From assembly GCA_900769355.1 (NCBI GenBank), contig CAAGGG010000050.1, positions 19,807-83,806 on the forward strand: a DNA stretch of 64,000 nt. The letters are read 5' to 3'. Both the position numbers and the translations under genes were made by a program. The notes under the pieces were generated by a model, which saw only the letters and a list, made by a program, of their open reading frames with translations, had not been told where the DNA came from and searched no databases. Every line of letters starts with the position of its first letter. Position 1 is the stretch's first letter. The DNA is from Candidatus Gastranaerophilales bacterium (GTDB taxonomy: Bacteria > Cyanobacteriota > Vampirovibrionia > Gastranaerophilales > Gastranaerophilaceae). Below are positions 7,254-15,557 of the stretch, in pieces.

Positions 7254-8642
7254 ATGGGCGAAATTAAATTTGGAACAGACGGCTGGAGAGCTGTTGTAGG
7301 AAAAGATTTTAACGAAGAAAATGTAAGAACGGTTACAAAAGCCATCGGAAAATATGTTTATGACAATTTTGGAATAGATAAAGAAATTATTGTCGGCTTT
7401 GATCCGCGTAATATGGCTTTTGAATTTGCGGAACAAACAGCTGAACAGTTGGCTGAATACGGTTTCAGGGTTCTTTTATCTAAAAAAGTTATTCCTACAC
7501 CTGTACTTGCGTATAACGCAAAACACTTAAACGCTTGCGCCGTAATGTTTACGGCATCTCACAATCCACCAGAATACTTGGGAATTAAATTTATCCCTGA
7601 TTATGCAGGTCCTGCGACATCTGAGATTACAGATGAATTGATGTACAATCTTCATGCAAATTTCAAACCACAAGGTGTGGGAAGTGTTACAAAATACAAT
7701 TTTGCGCCTGACTATTTTGCACACATTGAAAACTTGATTAATTTCAAAAAGATTAAAACATTAAACAAAAATATAATTTTTGACGGGCTGTATGCTGCAA
7801 GTATCGGCTATTTCGACAAATTGTTAGAAATACACGGAATTGACTTTGAAAGTCTCCACATGTACCACGATGTAAACTTTGGTGGCGGTATGCCTGAACC
7901 TAAACCCAAATTTTTAAAAGAGTTAATAGAAAAAGTAAAATCAACTCCGAATTCTGTTGGCTTTGCAAACGACGGTGATTCAGACAGATTTGGAGTTATT
8001 AACGAAAACGGTGACTACGTTTCGCCAAACGAAATTATTTCGATTTTGTTAATGCACCTGAAAAAGCACAAAAACTATGAAGGTTCACTTGTAAAAACTG
8101 TTGGAGCAAGTCTTTTGCTAAACAAAGTTGCTGAAAAGCTCGGAGTTAAAGTAATTGAAACCGCTGTCGGGTTTAAACACGTCGGGGAAGCTATGCGAAA
8201 ATTCAACCCGATTATCGGTGGCGAAGAATCAGGCGGATTAAGTATTCAAGGACATATTCCTGAAAAAGACGGAATTCTTGCAAATTTGCTTATTTTAGAG
8301 GCAATGGCTTATGAAAACAAATCACTCGTTGAACTTCAAAAAAATTTGTATGATTTTGTCGGCTGTAAATTTTACAATGACAGAATAGACAGACGACTTG
8401 AAAATGTTGATGAAATCAAACCGGTACTAGAAAAATTCAAAAACAAAAAATCTATCGGCGATTTTGTTGTTAAAAATATCGACACAAAAGATGGCGTAAA
8501 GCTTTATTTCGACGACAATTCAAGCTGGGTATTGGTTCGCCCGAGCGGAACAGAGCCGTTATTGAGAATATATTTTGAAAGCGACAGTGTTGAAAAGTTA
8601 GAAAAATTGAGAAAAGAGCTAAGTAATTGCAGGCAAGATTAA
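7254..8642 (+). CDS. Phosphoglucomutase/phosphomannomutase family protein
   Basis: A 462-residue alpha-D-phosphohexomutase that interconverts hexose 1- and 6-phosphates for envelope sugar supply. The phosphoserine loop TASHNP (Ser102), the metal loop DGDSDRFG (Asp240, 242, 244), the sugar-binding loop GGEESGG and the phosphate-binding RPSGTEPLLRIY near the C terminus are all present. The ATG at 7254 follows GAGG by 6 bases. The choice between glucose, mannose and glucosamine substrates cannot be read from motifs alone; the length and the KFGTDGWR start fit the broad Pgm/Pmm group. Confidence 0.93.
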   Translation: MGEIKFGTDGWRAVVGKDFNEENVRTVTKAIGKYVYDNFGIDKEIIVGFDPRNMAFEFAEQTAEQLAEYGFRVLLSKKVIPTPVLAYNAKHLNACAVMFTASHNPPEYLGIKFIPDYAGPATSEITDELMYNLHANFKPQGVGSVTKYNFAPDYFAHIENLINFKKIKTLNKNIIFDGLYAASIGYFDKLLEIHGIDFESLHMYHDVNFGGGMPEPKPKFLKELIEKVKSTPNSVGFANDGDSDRFGVINENGDYVSPNEIISILLMHLKKHKNYEGSLVKTVGASLLLNKVAEKLGVKVIETAVGFKHVGEAMRKFNPIIGGEESGGLSIQGHIPEKDGILANLLILEAMAYENKSLVELQKNLYDFVGCKFYNDRIDRRLENVDEIKPVLEKFKNKKSIGDFVVKNIDTKDGVKLYFDDNSSWVLVRPSGTEPLLRIYFESDSVEKLEKLRKELSNCRQD

Positions 8643-8712
8643 AAAATCGATAAGGTCATAAAACAGTGTAACCAACTTCGTACCTATAGCTCTTGGCACC
8701 TGATTACCATAT

Positions 8713-9216
8713 TTAAGCTACAGCTTCTTCTGCTTCTTTATCTTTTTTAATAAACAAGAATTCACCTTTATATGAAGGAGCTGAGCCATTTTTGTCTTTT
8801 CCGGCAGCTAAACTGATAATGCTATTGAATTTTGGAGCTGCTTCAGATTTTTGAGAATTGCCAACACCTTCATTCAATGCAATAGAAATTTTGCCTTCAA
8901 CATTTTTTTGAATATTATTAACAGCTTTGGAATTCAAATATTGAATAGATTTTAAGGCATCTTGCGATAATTGAATCTGCATACCAGAATTATTCATTGC
9001 AACCTGACGAGCAACAGACGTGTCTACATTGCCTTTGTACAAGTCAATTCCCAAGTTTTGTTGTGTGCTTTGAAAAATATTTTTAACAGATGATGAATTT
9101 GTATTGTACTGACTATTTTTTTCTGCAGCACGTTTCAAAATCTCATTTGAAACCTGTTTCAAAGTAGTTGTATCAATTCCTAATTTGTATTGTGCATTGT
9201 AAACACTCATAGACAT
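8713..9216 (-). CDS. Hypothetical lineage-type protein
   Basis: A 167-residue soluble protein (MSMSVYNAQYKLGID...), rich in Gln, Asn and Ser with predicted helices and a charged tail. I recognise no domain. AAGGGA lies about 9 bases before the ATG at 9216; an extended TGA-TATAAT box lies further upstream on the minus strand. It is divergent from the gene at 9391, and the AT-rich gap of about 175 bases probably holds promoters for both. Confidence 0.7.
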   Translation of the reverse strand: MSMSVYNAQYKLGIDTTTLKQVSNEILKRAAEKNSQYNTNSSSVKNIFQSTQQNLGIDLYKGNVDTSVARQVAMNNSGMQIQLSQDALKSIQYLNSKAVNNIQKNVEGKISIALNEGVGNSQKSEAAPKFNSIISLAAGKDKNGSAPSYKGEFLFIKKDKEAEEAVA

Positions 9217-9390
9217 AATTCATCAATCCCTTTTTATATGTTTCCTTATTATATCAGTCGGCATAAATCTACTAAATCTTTAGTAATTAACCTAATTTTT
9301 GTAATATTTGTTTACAATTAGGGAAAACAAGTCAATATATTAATCACGATATACTTTATATATATATCACACTTAAAACGAGAGATTATT

Positions 9391-9837
9391 ATGGGTTTAG
9401 ACAACGCAATATACGCAATGAGTACAGTTAACACACTTTTGGGCAATGTGTTTAATTATAATGACGCAGTCAAAAACGGAGCTGCAAAGTCTGATGCGCT
9501 GATGAATTTGGGAATGAATACGGTAACTGGTATTATGCAAAATGCAGTTGCACGTAATATTCAAGAAAACACAGGTAGCTATATTGGTTATGCACTAACT
9601 TCAATGGGCAATAAAACCGGTAACACAGTTGCTGCAACAAACGCATTAATGCTTGCCAGCATTATGTCGTCACCACAAATGATGTACGGTTGTAATCCGT
9701 TTATGACATCATCTATTTATGGCTGCGGACCTTATGGAAGAGGCTTTGTCGGCAACTATTTTAGTAGCAGTTGTTGCGGAAATCCGTTTATGTTTGCTGG
9801 TCCTTCTATGTTTGGTATGAACGGCTTTTGGTGCTAA
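9391..9837 (+). CDS. Hypothetical protein with Met/Gly/Cys-rich tail
   Basis: A 148-residue protein. The first ~95 residues are a helical, Ala/Asn-rich region. The C-terminal third is rich in Met, Gly, Phe and Cys (MYGCNPFM, YGCGPYGRG, SSCCGNPF). The clustered cysteines could bind metal or form disulphides, but no known motif fits. The promoter region holds ATACTTTATATA at 9351-9362, also found before two other small lineage genes. Function unknown. Confidence 0.7.
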   Translation: MGLDNAIYAMSTVNTLLGNVFNYNDAVKNGAAKSDALMNLGMNTVTGIMQNAVARNIQENTGSYIGYALTSMGNKTGNTVAATNALMLASIMSSPQMMYGCNPFMTSSIYGCGPYGRGFVGNYFSSSCCGNPFMFAGPSMFGMNGFWC

Positions 9838-9869
9838 GAATAAGTTATAATTTTTAAAACGAGGTAAGA

Positions 9870-11255
9870 ATGGATAAATTATGGATTCTAACGGAAGAAA
9901 AACCAAAATTAAGTGTTATAAAAGAAATTCTTAAATTATATTGTAGGGATTTTGAAGATGAAGGTAGATTCTCTGAAAATTTAAAAATTAATCCTGTTTT
10001 TGAAAATGGTAAATTCAAATTTATTTACACATTTGAAGGAGTAAAATTATCAAACTGTTCTCAAATAATTTTATCAACAGTTAGTGGCACATCTAGTTTT
10101 TTTGATTTTTTAGTTTTTAAACAAGAGAATCAACCTGATGGTTCAAAAAATGATAATTTGTTAATGGCAATAGAAGAAACCAAAACAAGTGGTGAAGAAT
10201 CAAGAAATACAGGAGTTTATCAAAGAGGTTCCAAATTTGTATTTATTGAGAACTATTATACAGATATCAAAAAATATATGTTATATAATGAAGAACTAGA
10301 AAATGATGAATCTAAAAAGCCTGCTGATACTATAACTTTTGGTACAAATATGTTTTTATCATTAGATGTAGAGATAGTTGGCAAAGAAACTGATAAATGG
10401 TTTACAAAATTTAACTCAATCGATGAATTAATAGCCTTTAAAAACTCTATGCGAAAACCTCCTGCTGGCAATGTTCCAATTGAAATTTCTAGATTTGATG
10501 ATAGAATTGAAATTTCTGGTCGTTTGTCAAAACCAGCAGACAAGGGAAATATTGGGCATGACCCAAATATTGGGGCATTATCAATGATTTCAAAAACATT
10601 GAGATATTTAGGTTGGAATAAAGATATTATAATTACTCAACACGGTGTGTCACAAGAATATATCAATAAAACAAAAGGAAACAACAAATTTTTATATATT
10701 TGTAAAATTTTAGATTTGAAAATGAAGGGGTTGAATTTACCGAATATCAAGCTACCTGAACAGTATTGGCATTATGAACGAAGCTCTGAAAAAATGGCTT
10801 CTATTTTACTTCATATAATGGCTGAAAACATCGGAATGCGAGCAATATACCAAAATCATGCAGGTTGTGAAAGAGGTTATTTCATTACAAAAGGCGGGAA
10901 GTTGGTAACCTTACCTAAAAAAGATAAAAATAATATAAATTTATATATTCCTGATTTAGTATTACATTCACAAAAATATAATGAAATATTGCTTATTGAG
11001 GGTAAAAAATTGTCAACAATTAATGACGGATTGGAAGAAATAGAAGATTATGATAGTATTGAAAATGAATATATAAAAATTGCGTATCCAGAATGTAAAA
11101 TTATAAGATATTTAAGTATTTTTGGTGGAAATTTAAAAACAATTCCAAATGAAAAAGTTTTATTTTATTTATCAGAAGATGGAACTATATGTTTGCCCAA
11201 AATATTGCCGAATTCTTTAAAAGAAAGGGACTTTTCGAGTTTAGTTAGTATATAA
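9870..11255 (+). CDS. Candidate type II restriction endonuclease with two PD-(D/E)XK-like motifs
   Basis: A 461-residue protein I do not recognise as a known family. Pro361-Asp362 followed by Glu377-Gly378-Lys379 (IPDLVLHS...LLIEGKK) reads as a PD-(D/E)XK nuclease core. An N-terminal Asp79 (FFDFLVF) with Glu103-Thr-Lys105 (AIEETKTS) could be a second. Between them is a conserved-looking block, GHDPNIGALSMISKTLRYLGW. The gene converges on two overlapping DNA adenine methyltransferase genes, ending 19 bases from them, so it is the obvious nuclease partner. The block is noticeably more AT-rich than its neighbours, consistent with transfer. A weak GAGG precedes the ATG. Nuclease role is inference from motif and context. 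Confidence 0.7.
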   Translation: MDKLWILTEEKPKLSVIKEILKLYCRDFEDEGRFSENLKINPVFENGKFKFIYTFEGVKLSNCSQIILSTVSGTSSFFDFLVFKQENQPDGSKNDNLLMAIEETKTSGEESRNTGVYQRGSKFVFIENYYTDIKKYMLYNEELENDESKKPADTITFGTNMFLSLDVEIVGKETDKWFTKFNSIDELIAFKNSMRKPPAGNVPIEISRFDDRIEISGRLSKPADKGNIGHDPNIGALSMISKTLRYLGWNKDIIITQHGVSQEYINKTKGNNKFLYICKILDLKMKGLNLPNIKLPEQYWHYERSSEKMASILLHIMAENIGMRAIYQNHAGCERGYFITKGGKLVTLPKKDKNNINLYIPDLVLHSQKYNEILLIEGKKLSTINDGLEEIEDYDSIENEYIKIAYPECKIIRYLSIFGGNLKTIPNEKVLFYLSEDGTICLPKILPNSLKERDFSSLVSI

Positions 11256-11274
11256 AGCAATTATTGGCTTCTAA

Positions 11275-12141
11275 CTAATTATAATTATATATTACTACTT
11301 CTTGAGTATCTTCTTTTTTAGATTTTAATTGATAGTTACAATTGTTATATTTTTTATTTATATATTTAACGTTATATTTATGGCTCCATTTGATTAAGTT
11401 TTCATTTACATTACCTTTATGCATTAAAACATTTGATAATAAAAATTTAATACCTTTCTTGTTTAAATAATCAAGTAAATCTAAGAGTTCTCTATCTTTA
11501 TTTTGTGTCCAATTTCCAAATCCTCTTTTACCATCATTATAGCAAGCATTAGAAATTAAATATGGGGGATCACAATAAATAAAATCATTATATTTAAATG
11601 AATAATTTTTTATATATGAAAAATCATTTGAAAAAAATTCAATATTTTTATTTTTTAAGTTAAAAATAAATTTAAATAAATTTTTTTCTATTGAACTATT
11701 ATATATACTTCGATTTTTCCCGAAAGGAGTATTAAATTCTAGTTTATTATTGAAACGAATTTGATGATTAAAAGAGTAACAGGTAAGTACAAATAAATCT
11801 AATATGTTTTTATATCTATTATATTTCTCTCTTAATTTTAAGTATCCTTCTACATTTTGACTATCTAAATTAAATTCACAAATTCTCGCTTTGATATTTT
11901 CTAAAATAAAAGAGTACTCAGCTTCTTTAAAAAATTCAAACATTTCTTTTAAATATGTTATATGATCGTTATAAATGATTTTTTTTGCATCAACATTTAT
12001 TCCAACATTAAAACCTCCACCGAATAAATCAACAAAAGTGTCAATATGACTTGGAAAATATTGAAATATTGAATCTAATATTTTATATTTGCCCCCCGTA
12101 TAATTGAGTGGAGATTTTACATATTCTTGCTTTTCTACCAT
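11275..12141 (-). CDS. D12-class DNA adenine N6-methyltransferase (first of pair)
   Basis: A 288-residue Dam-like enzyme using S-adenosylmethionine to methylate adenine. The N-terminal KSPLNYTGGK and VDLFGGGFNVG motifs bind the cofactor, and DFIYCDPPYL is the catalytic DPPY motif. Its ATG overlaps the stop of the upstream methyltransferase by 7 bases (ATGGTAG), which implies coupled synthesis. Two adenine methylases in one system suggest an asymmetric recognition site methylated separately on each strand, as in type IIS systems; that is inference. Confidence 0.92.
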   Translation of the reverse strand: MVEKQEYVKSPLNYTGGKYKILDSIFQYFPSHIDTFVDLFGGGFNVGINVDAKKIIYNDHITYLKEMFEFFKEAEYSFILENIKARICEFNLDSQNVEGYLKLREKYNRYKNILDLFVLTCYSFNHQIRFNNKLEFNTPFGKNRSIYNSSIEKNLFKFIFNLKNKNIEFFSNDFSYIKNYSFKYNDFIYCDPPYLISNACYNDGKRGFGNWTQNKDRELLDLLDYLNKKGIKFLLSNVLMHKGNVNENLIKWSHKYNVKYINKKYNNCNYQLKSKKEDTQEVVIYNYN

Positions 12142-13175
12142 TCTTTTTTCCTAATGTAAAATAATAATTCTTTTAAAGCTGCTTTTGAAGTATTTCGATT
12201 GCTTTTGAAACGTCTATATGGAATTTCATACATTTTGTAGCTTTTTTCGACCCCATATTTTTTTAATATGTTTTCAATATTTTTTATTGACATTAGTCCT
12301 TCATTACTATAACTTAGTATGATATGTTTAAATTTCGCTTTTTTAATTAATTCGTCAAAAACTTTTAAAGCTGTAGATTTACTACAAAAATAAGATTTTT
12401 TATCTTGATAATCTCTTTGTCCAGTAATTCCTTTCAATTCTGGGAAATCATACATTGCAATAGTTTCTAAAACGTGATAATTAGGACCATATTGTCTATT
12501 GTTATAAGGGGGGTCAATGTATAAAATATCTCCTGAAATTTTAGATAATAATTTAAGTCCGTCTTCATTAAATGCTAGATTATTTTTATTATTATCATAA
12601 ATATCAATATCTTTAAGGTGTATTTTATTTAAAGCCCTTTTATCCCACCATTTATTATATGCTCCATATGTACCTGAAATATTAGATATATATGGAACAG
12701 CTTCAATTAAAGATGTTAACAAATAATAGTATTCTGAATCGTTTATTAAATCCTCTTCTTTCCAATCTTCAATTTTATTTCTAATATAGTCAATTCTTAA
12801 TGCATTCTCACTTGTCATATACATTCTATTTCCTTCTGGAGAATAACTATTTTGGCAAAAACGTTTAGTTTTTGGAAGATTATTCATCTGGGTTGGAGAT
12901 AAAAGATTAAAATATTCAATTGGGTTTTTTATATTTTTTACTTTAGCCAATTTTTTAAAATTTGGTTTATGAGTGTTCTCTATAATGCCTTTTTGGATAC
13001 AATATGAAAAATTTAATAAATCATTGGTAATAATTTTAAATCTTGTTTTAAAATTTTGAGCAACAGTAGTTGTGCCAGAAAATATATCGCAAAAAGATTC
13101 AGCATCTTTTATATTTTCATTAATAACGTTTTCAATATCTTCTAGTAATAATTTTTTGCACCCAATGTATCTCAT
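12135..13175 (-). CDS. D12-class DNA adenine N6-methyltransferase (second of pair)
   Basis: A 346-residue adenine methyltransferase with MRYIGCKK at the N terminus, FCDIFSGTTTVAQ as the cofactor-binding motif and DILYIDPPYNNRQYGPNYH as the catalytic block. The extended NNRQYGPNYH stretch recalls enzymes of asymmetric-site systems such as FokI. It is first in the two-gene minus-strand operon. Its promoter region contains a perfect palindrome at 13180-13192 just before the ATG, a possible operator for self-control. No ribosome-binding site is evident. Confidence 0.9.
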   Translation of the reverse strand: MRYIGCKKLLLEDIENVINENIKDAESFCDIFSGTTTVAQNFKTRFKIITNDLLNFSYCIQKGIIENTHKPNFKKLAKVKNIKNPIEYFNLLSPTQMNNLPKTKRFCQNSYSPEGNRMYMTSENALRIDYIRNKIEDWKEEDLINDSEYYYLLTSLIEAVPYISNISGTYGAYNKWWDKRALNKIHLKDIDIYDNNKNNLAFNEDGLKLLSKISGDILYIDPPYNNRQYGPNYHVLETIAMYDFPELKGITGQRDYQDKKSYFCSKSTALKVFDELIKKAKFKHIILSYSNEGLMSIKNIENILKKYGVEKSYKMYEIPYRRFKSNRNTSKAALKELLFYIRKKEW

Positions 13176-13446
13176 ATTAATGATACTATCATAAATTACC
13201 TGCTTTGACTATGAAGTAACAATATTTTACTTTTCCATGCCTTAAGACGGGCATGGTGTGCCATATTTTTACAAAAGTTTACACTTGACAAAATCATGGA
13301 AACCCATGCCATGAGCATGATTACATGGAAAAAATCCGCAAAACCATGTAATAGCTTAAAATTCCACATGGTTGACTTCCATAAAACGGCAGTACTATGC
13401 GCTTTACGTGACTTGTTACAAAATTTAATAATCTCATGTTGCTCCC
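13176..13446. other. Gene-poor region with palindromic operator candidate and a CATG cluster
   Basis: Starts with the perfect palindrome ATGATACTATCAT (13180-13192) at the methyltransferase promoter. Bases 13236-13438 contain ten CATG sites, against fewer than one expected at this base composition. Small hairpins such as CCATGCC / GGGCATGG also occur. An 86-codon minus-strand ORF here has no recognisable protein and probably is not a gene. Confidence 0.55.
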
Positions 13447-13476
13447 TTGAAATCAAACCATTATTTTTTATATAAT
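13447..13476 (+). promoter_or_regulatory. Promoter of the Cys-rich small protein gene
   Basis: TTGAAA at 13447-13452, an 18-base spacer and a perfect TATAAT at 13471-13476 predict a start near 13483. The mRNA leader would be about 117 bases and structured. Confidence 0.65.
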
Positions 13477-13482
13477 AAATTC

Positions 13483-13599
13483 AGAGAGGTGAAACTCATC
13501 TCTAGTGGGGATTTTGACAGTTTGAAAACTGTTACGGTTGCCATACTTGGGTAAGATATTTAATTGTGGAGATTATATAAATTGTTTAGAAGTAGGGAT
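13483..13599 (+). promoter_or_regulatory. Structured mRNA leader (candidate cis-regulatory RNA)
   Basis: The predicted ~117-base leader contains an imperfect hairpin (GAGAGGTG / CTCATCTC) and a clean one, ACAGTT-TGAA-AACTGT, before the small Cys-rich protein. No known riboswitch consensus was recognised. Confidence 0.4.
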
Positions 13600-13803
13600 A
13601 TGGGTAGAGCAGTTGCAGTAAGGCGTTGGACGCCAACCGCACTTGAATGTTACAAAAGAGGTTGCAATTGCGAAGGCTGCTTTTACAAAGATTTTTTCAG
13701 CGGATCGTCGCAAAAATGCCAAATGAAGGCCTCTGTCCTTGAATTGGTACGCGTTTTGGGAACTCCAAATGTTGAGTTGCAACAGTTTATTATTGAAGAA
13801 TAA
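13600..13803 (+). CDS. Small conserved Cys-rich protein
   Basis: A 67-residue protein with cysteines in ECYKRGCNCEGCFYKDFF and SSQKCQMK, followed by the helix ASVLELVRVLGTP. I recall similar small proteins in other low-GC gut bacteria, but no function. Five cysteines with a CxCxxC core could bind zinc or an iron-sulphur cluster. I start it at the ATG at 13600, preceded by AGTAGGGAT, rather than 12 codons earlier. Its unusually long structured leader suggests post-transcriptional control. Confidence 0.75.
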   Translation: MGRAVAVRRWTPTALECYKRGCNCEGCFYKDFFSGSSQKCQMKASVLELVRVLGTPNVELQQFIIEE

Positions 13804-13882
13804 TTTCATTCAAAATTACGATTTTTCGCTTAAATCTTATAAAAAAAACAAATTAGGGCTTTAAAAATCCGACAGTATGTGT

Positions 13883-13914
13883 TATAATGTACAAGCAGTA
13901 TGTTATATGGAGGT
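13883..13914 (+). promoter_or_regulatory. Extended -10 box and ribosome-binding site of hpf
   Basis: TGT-TATAAT (13880-13888) gives a leader of about 25 bases. A perfect GGAGG at 13909-13913 is 6 bases before the ATG at 13920 and fixes the start over the longer ORF. Confidence 0.7.
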
Positions 13915-13919
13915 TCAAC

Positions 13920-14270
13920 ATGCACATTTATGTAAACGGAAGAAACATTGAAATCACAGATGCTATCAAAACTTATGTCAAAGAAAAATTCAGCAAAGTT
14001 GCTGCTCACTATGACCAAGTTCAAGGCATTGACGTAGTTTTGTCAGTAATCAAAAACCCATCTGCTTCCGGCAAACACGTTGCAGAAGTTAGCTGCAAAA
14101 TGTCAACAGGTGTAGTACGCTGCGAGGAAGCAGGCGAATCAATGTATGAAAGCATTGACTTGTTAGCTGACAAATTGGCAAGACAAGTTCAAAAATTTAA
14201 AGAAAAAAGCACAGGTTCAGACAAGTCTTCTATCAGAACAGAAGCGAAAGTTGAAGAACCGGCTGAATAA
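13920..14270 (+). CDS. hpf: Ribosome hibernation promoting factor, short form
   Basis: A 116-residue protein of the HPF/YfiA family (MHIYVNGRNIEITDAIKTYVKEKFSKV...), which binds the 30S decoding site and stabilises idle ribosomes in stationary phase. The beta-alpha-beta-beta-beta-alpha pattern and the KPSASGKHVAEV-like central strand are visible. It lacks the C-terminal dimerisation domain of long HPF, so it would inactivate 70S ribosomes rather than make 100S dimers by itself. It is monocistronic, with its own promoter, a GGAGG site and a strong terminator. Confidence 0.93.
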   Translation: MHIYVNGRNIEITDAIKTYVKEKFSKVAAHYDQVQGIDVVLSVIKNPSASGKHVAEVSCKMSTGVVRCEEAGESMYESIDLLADKLARQVQKFKEKSTGSDKSSIRTEAKVEEPAE

Positions 14271-14280
14271 TAAATTTTTA

Positions 14281-14307
14281 AAAGAGGTGCTTATCACCTC
14301 TTTTTTT
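14281..14307 (+). terminator. Intrinsic terminator of hpf
   Basis: AAAGAGGTG (14281-14289) pairs with CACCTCTTT (14295-14303) around a 5-base loop and is followed by a T-run. Confidence 0.93.
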
Positions 14308-14348
14308 ATGACATTTTTTAATGTTCTTGTGAATAAACATTTTTGTTC

Positions 14349-14354
14349 TATAAT
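14349..14354 (+). promoter_or_regulatory. Leaderless -10 box of GT2 gene
   Basis: Perfect TATAAT followed by six T residues and the ATG at 14361; no ribosome-binding site. Confidence 0.65.
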
Positions 14355-14360
14355 TTTTTT

Positions 14361-15146
14361 ATGATTAATGGTAAAAAAATAGTAATAATAATGCCCGCGT
14401 ATAATGCGGAAAAAACTCTCAAACAGACCTATGATGAGATTTATAAGGATTTTGTTGACGAAGTTATTTTGGTTGATGACAATTCTCAAGACAATACAAA
14501 AATTGTATCAAAAGAATTAAACATTACAACGATTGTGCATAAGAAAAATAAAGGCTATGGTGGGAACCAAAAATCTTGCTACAAAGCGGCACTAAAAGCT
14601 GGTGCAGATATTGTTATAATGCTTCACCCTGACTATCAGTACACACCAAAATTAATTCCTGCGATTGCTTGTATGATGGCTTTTGGACAATATGACGCGG
14701 TCATGGCATCAAGAATGCTTGGAAACTCTGCTCTCAAGGGCGGTATGCCGTTTTACAAATTTATCTCAAACAAATTTTTAACAACTTTTGAAAATATTTT
14801 TACCGGAGAAAAACTGTCTGAATACCACACAGGTTTTAGAGGGTTTACAAGAGAAGTTTTGGAAAAATTACCACTCGCAGAATGCAATGATGACTTTATT
14901 TTTGATAACGAGATGATTGCATTGCTTTTCTATAACAATTTTAAAATAGGTGAAGTTTCTTGCCCGACAAAGTATTTCAAAGAAGCATCATCAATAAACT
15001 TTATGCGCTCTTGCAAATATGGGTTTGGCGTGCTTGCGGTTAGCTTAAAATATAGGCTTGCAAAAATGGGAATTCAGACGAAAATATTCAAACCTGACGC
15101 TAAAAAGCTAGATCTTTCAACTGAAATTGAATATTATTTTAAGTAG
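14361..15146 (+). CDS. Family 2 glycosyltransferase
   Basis: A 261-residue GT-A fold enzyme that transfers a sugar from a nucleotide sugar, probably to a lipid carrier or envelope glycan. The N-terminal strand KIVIIMPAYNAEKTL, the nucleotide-binding VDDNSQDNT and a DPDYQYTP-like metal region (MLHPDYQYTP) fit the DPM1/GtrB-like branch. There is no C-terminal membrane segment. Start chosen at 14361 because the TATAAT box ends 6 bases upstream. The gene is followed by 400 bases of repeats. Confidence 0.88.
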   Translation: MINGKKIVIIMPAYNAEKTLKQTYDEIYKDFVDEVILVDDNSQDNTKIVSKELNITTIVHKKNKGYGGNQKSCYKAALKAGADIVIMLHPDYQYTPKLIPAIACMMAFGQYDAVMASRMLGNSALKGGMPFYKFISNKFLTTFENIFTGEKLSEYHTGFRGFTREVLEKLPLAECNDDFIFDNEMIALLFYNNFKIGEVSCPTKYFKEASSINFMRSCKYGFGVLAVSLKYRLAKMGIQTKIFKPDAKKLDLSTEIEYYFK

Positions 15147-15557
15147 ATTAAAAGACGATAAGACGTTAAGTTCGTTACAGCAAATAAAATATTATCGTCA
15201 TTCTGAAAAAACAGAAAATCAAGCGTATAGCATAGATTTCCATCTTATTCAAAATCTATTACAATATAAAATAGACTCCGGATCGCAGTCCGGAGGGACA
15301 GTTTCGTTATAAATGTTTTTCATGAATAGTCACAATCTTCGTCATTCTGAAAGCTTAGAATATTAGTATGAGCATTTAGCGAATACATAATATTCTTGCT
15401 ATTCAGAATCTAGTTTATTTTTTACGACCTTAGTGCCCTAGTAATCTAGTAACTTAATTTTCGCTTAGCTGCCTCGCTTCTTAGCTGCCTAGCTGCTTTT
15501 GATCCAGACTTCGCCTCTTAGAATATAAATTCCACTTATTCATGCTACAATTTATCC
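15147..15557. repeat. Block of octamer arrays and dispersed palindromic repeats
   Basis: Starts with octamers ACGATAAG ACGTTAAG and a CGTCATTCTGA element. The hairpin CTCCGGA / TCCGGAG follows (about 15272-15292), then an AGATTCTGAATAGCAAGAA-type element in reverse orientation near 15410. It ends with complementary octamers (CTTAGTGC CCTAGTAA TCTAGTAA and CTTAGCTG CCTCGCTT CTTAGCTG CCTAGCTG). Part of this block recurs at 48660-48840 and, inverted, at the right end of the window. Confidence 0.75.
15546..15551 (+). promoter_or_regulatory. Leaderless -10 box of polytopic glycosyltransferase gene
   Basis: Extended box TGC-TACAAT, 6 bases before the ATG at 15558. Confidence 0.7.

Noticed and set aside
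13196..13456. 86-codon minus-strand ORF in the CATG-rich gap
   Set aside because: No recognisable protein, no ribosome-binding site, and composition driven by the repeated CATG words; probably chance.
15127..15312. 61-codon plus-strand ORF after the GT2 gene
   Set aside because: Overlaps the GT2 gene in another frame and is made of dispersed repeat sequence that recurs elsewhere in other frames.
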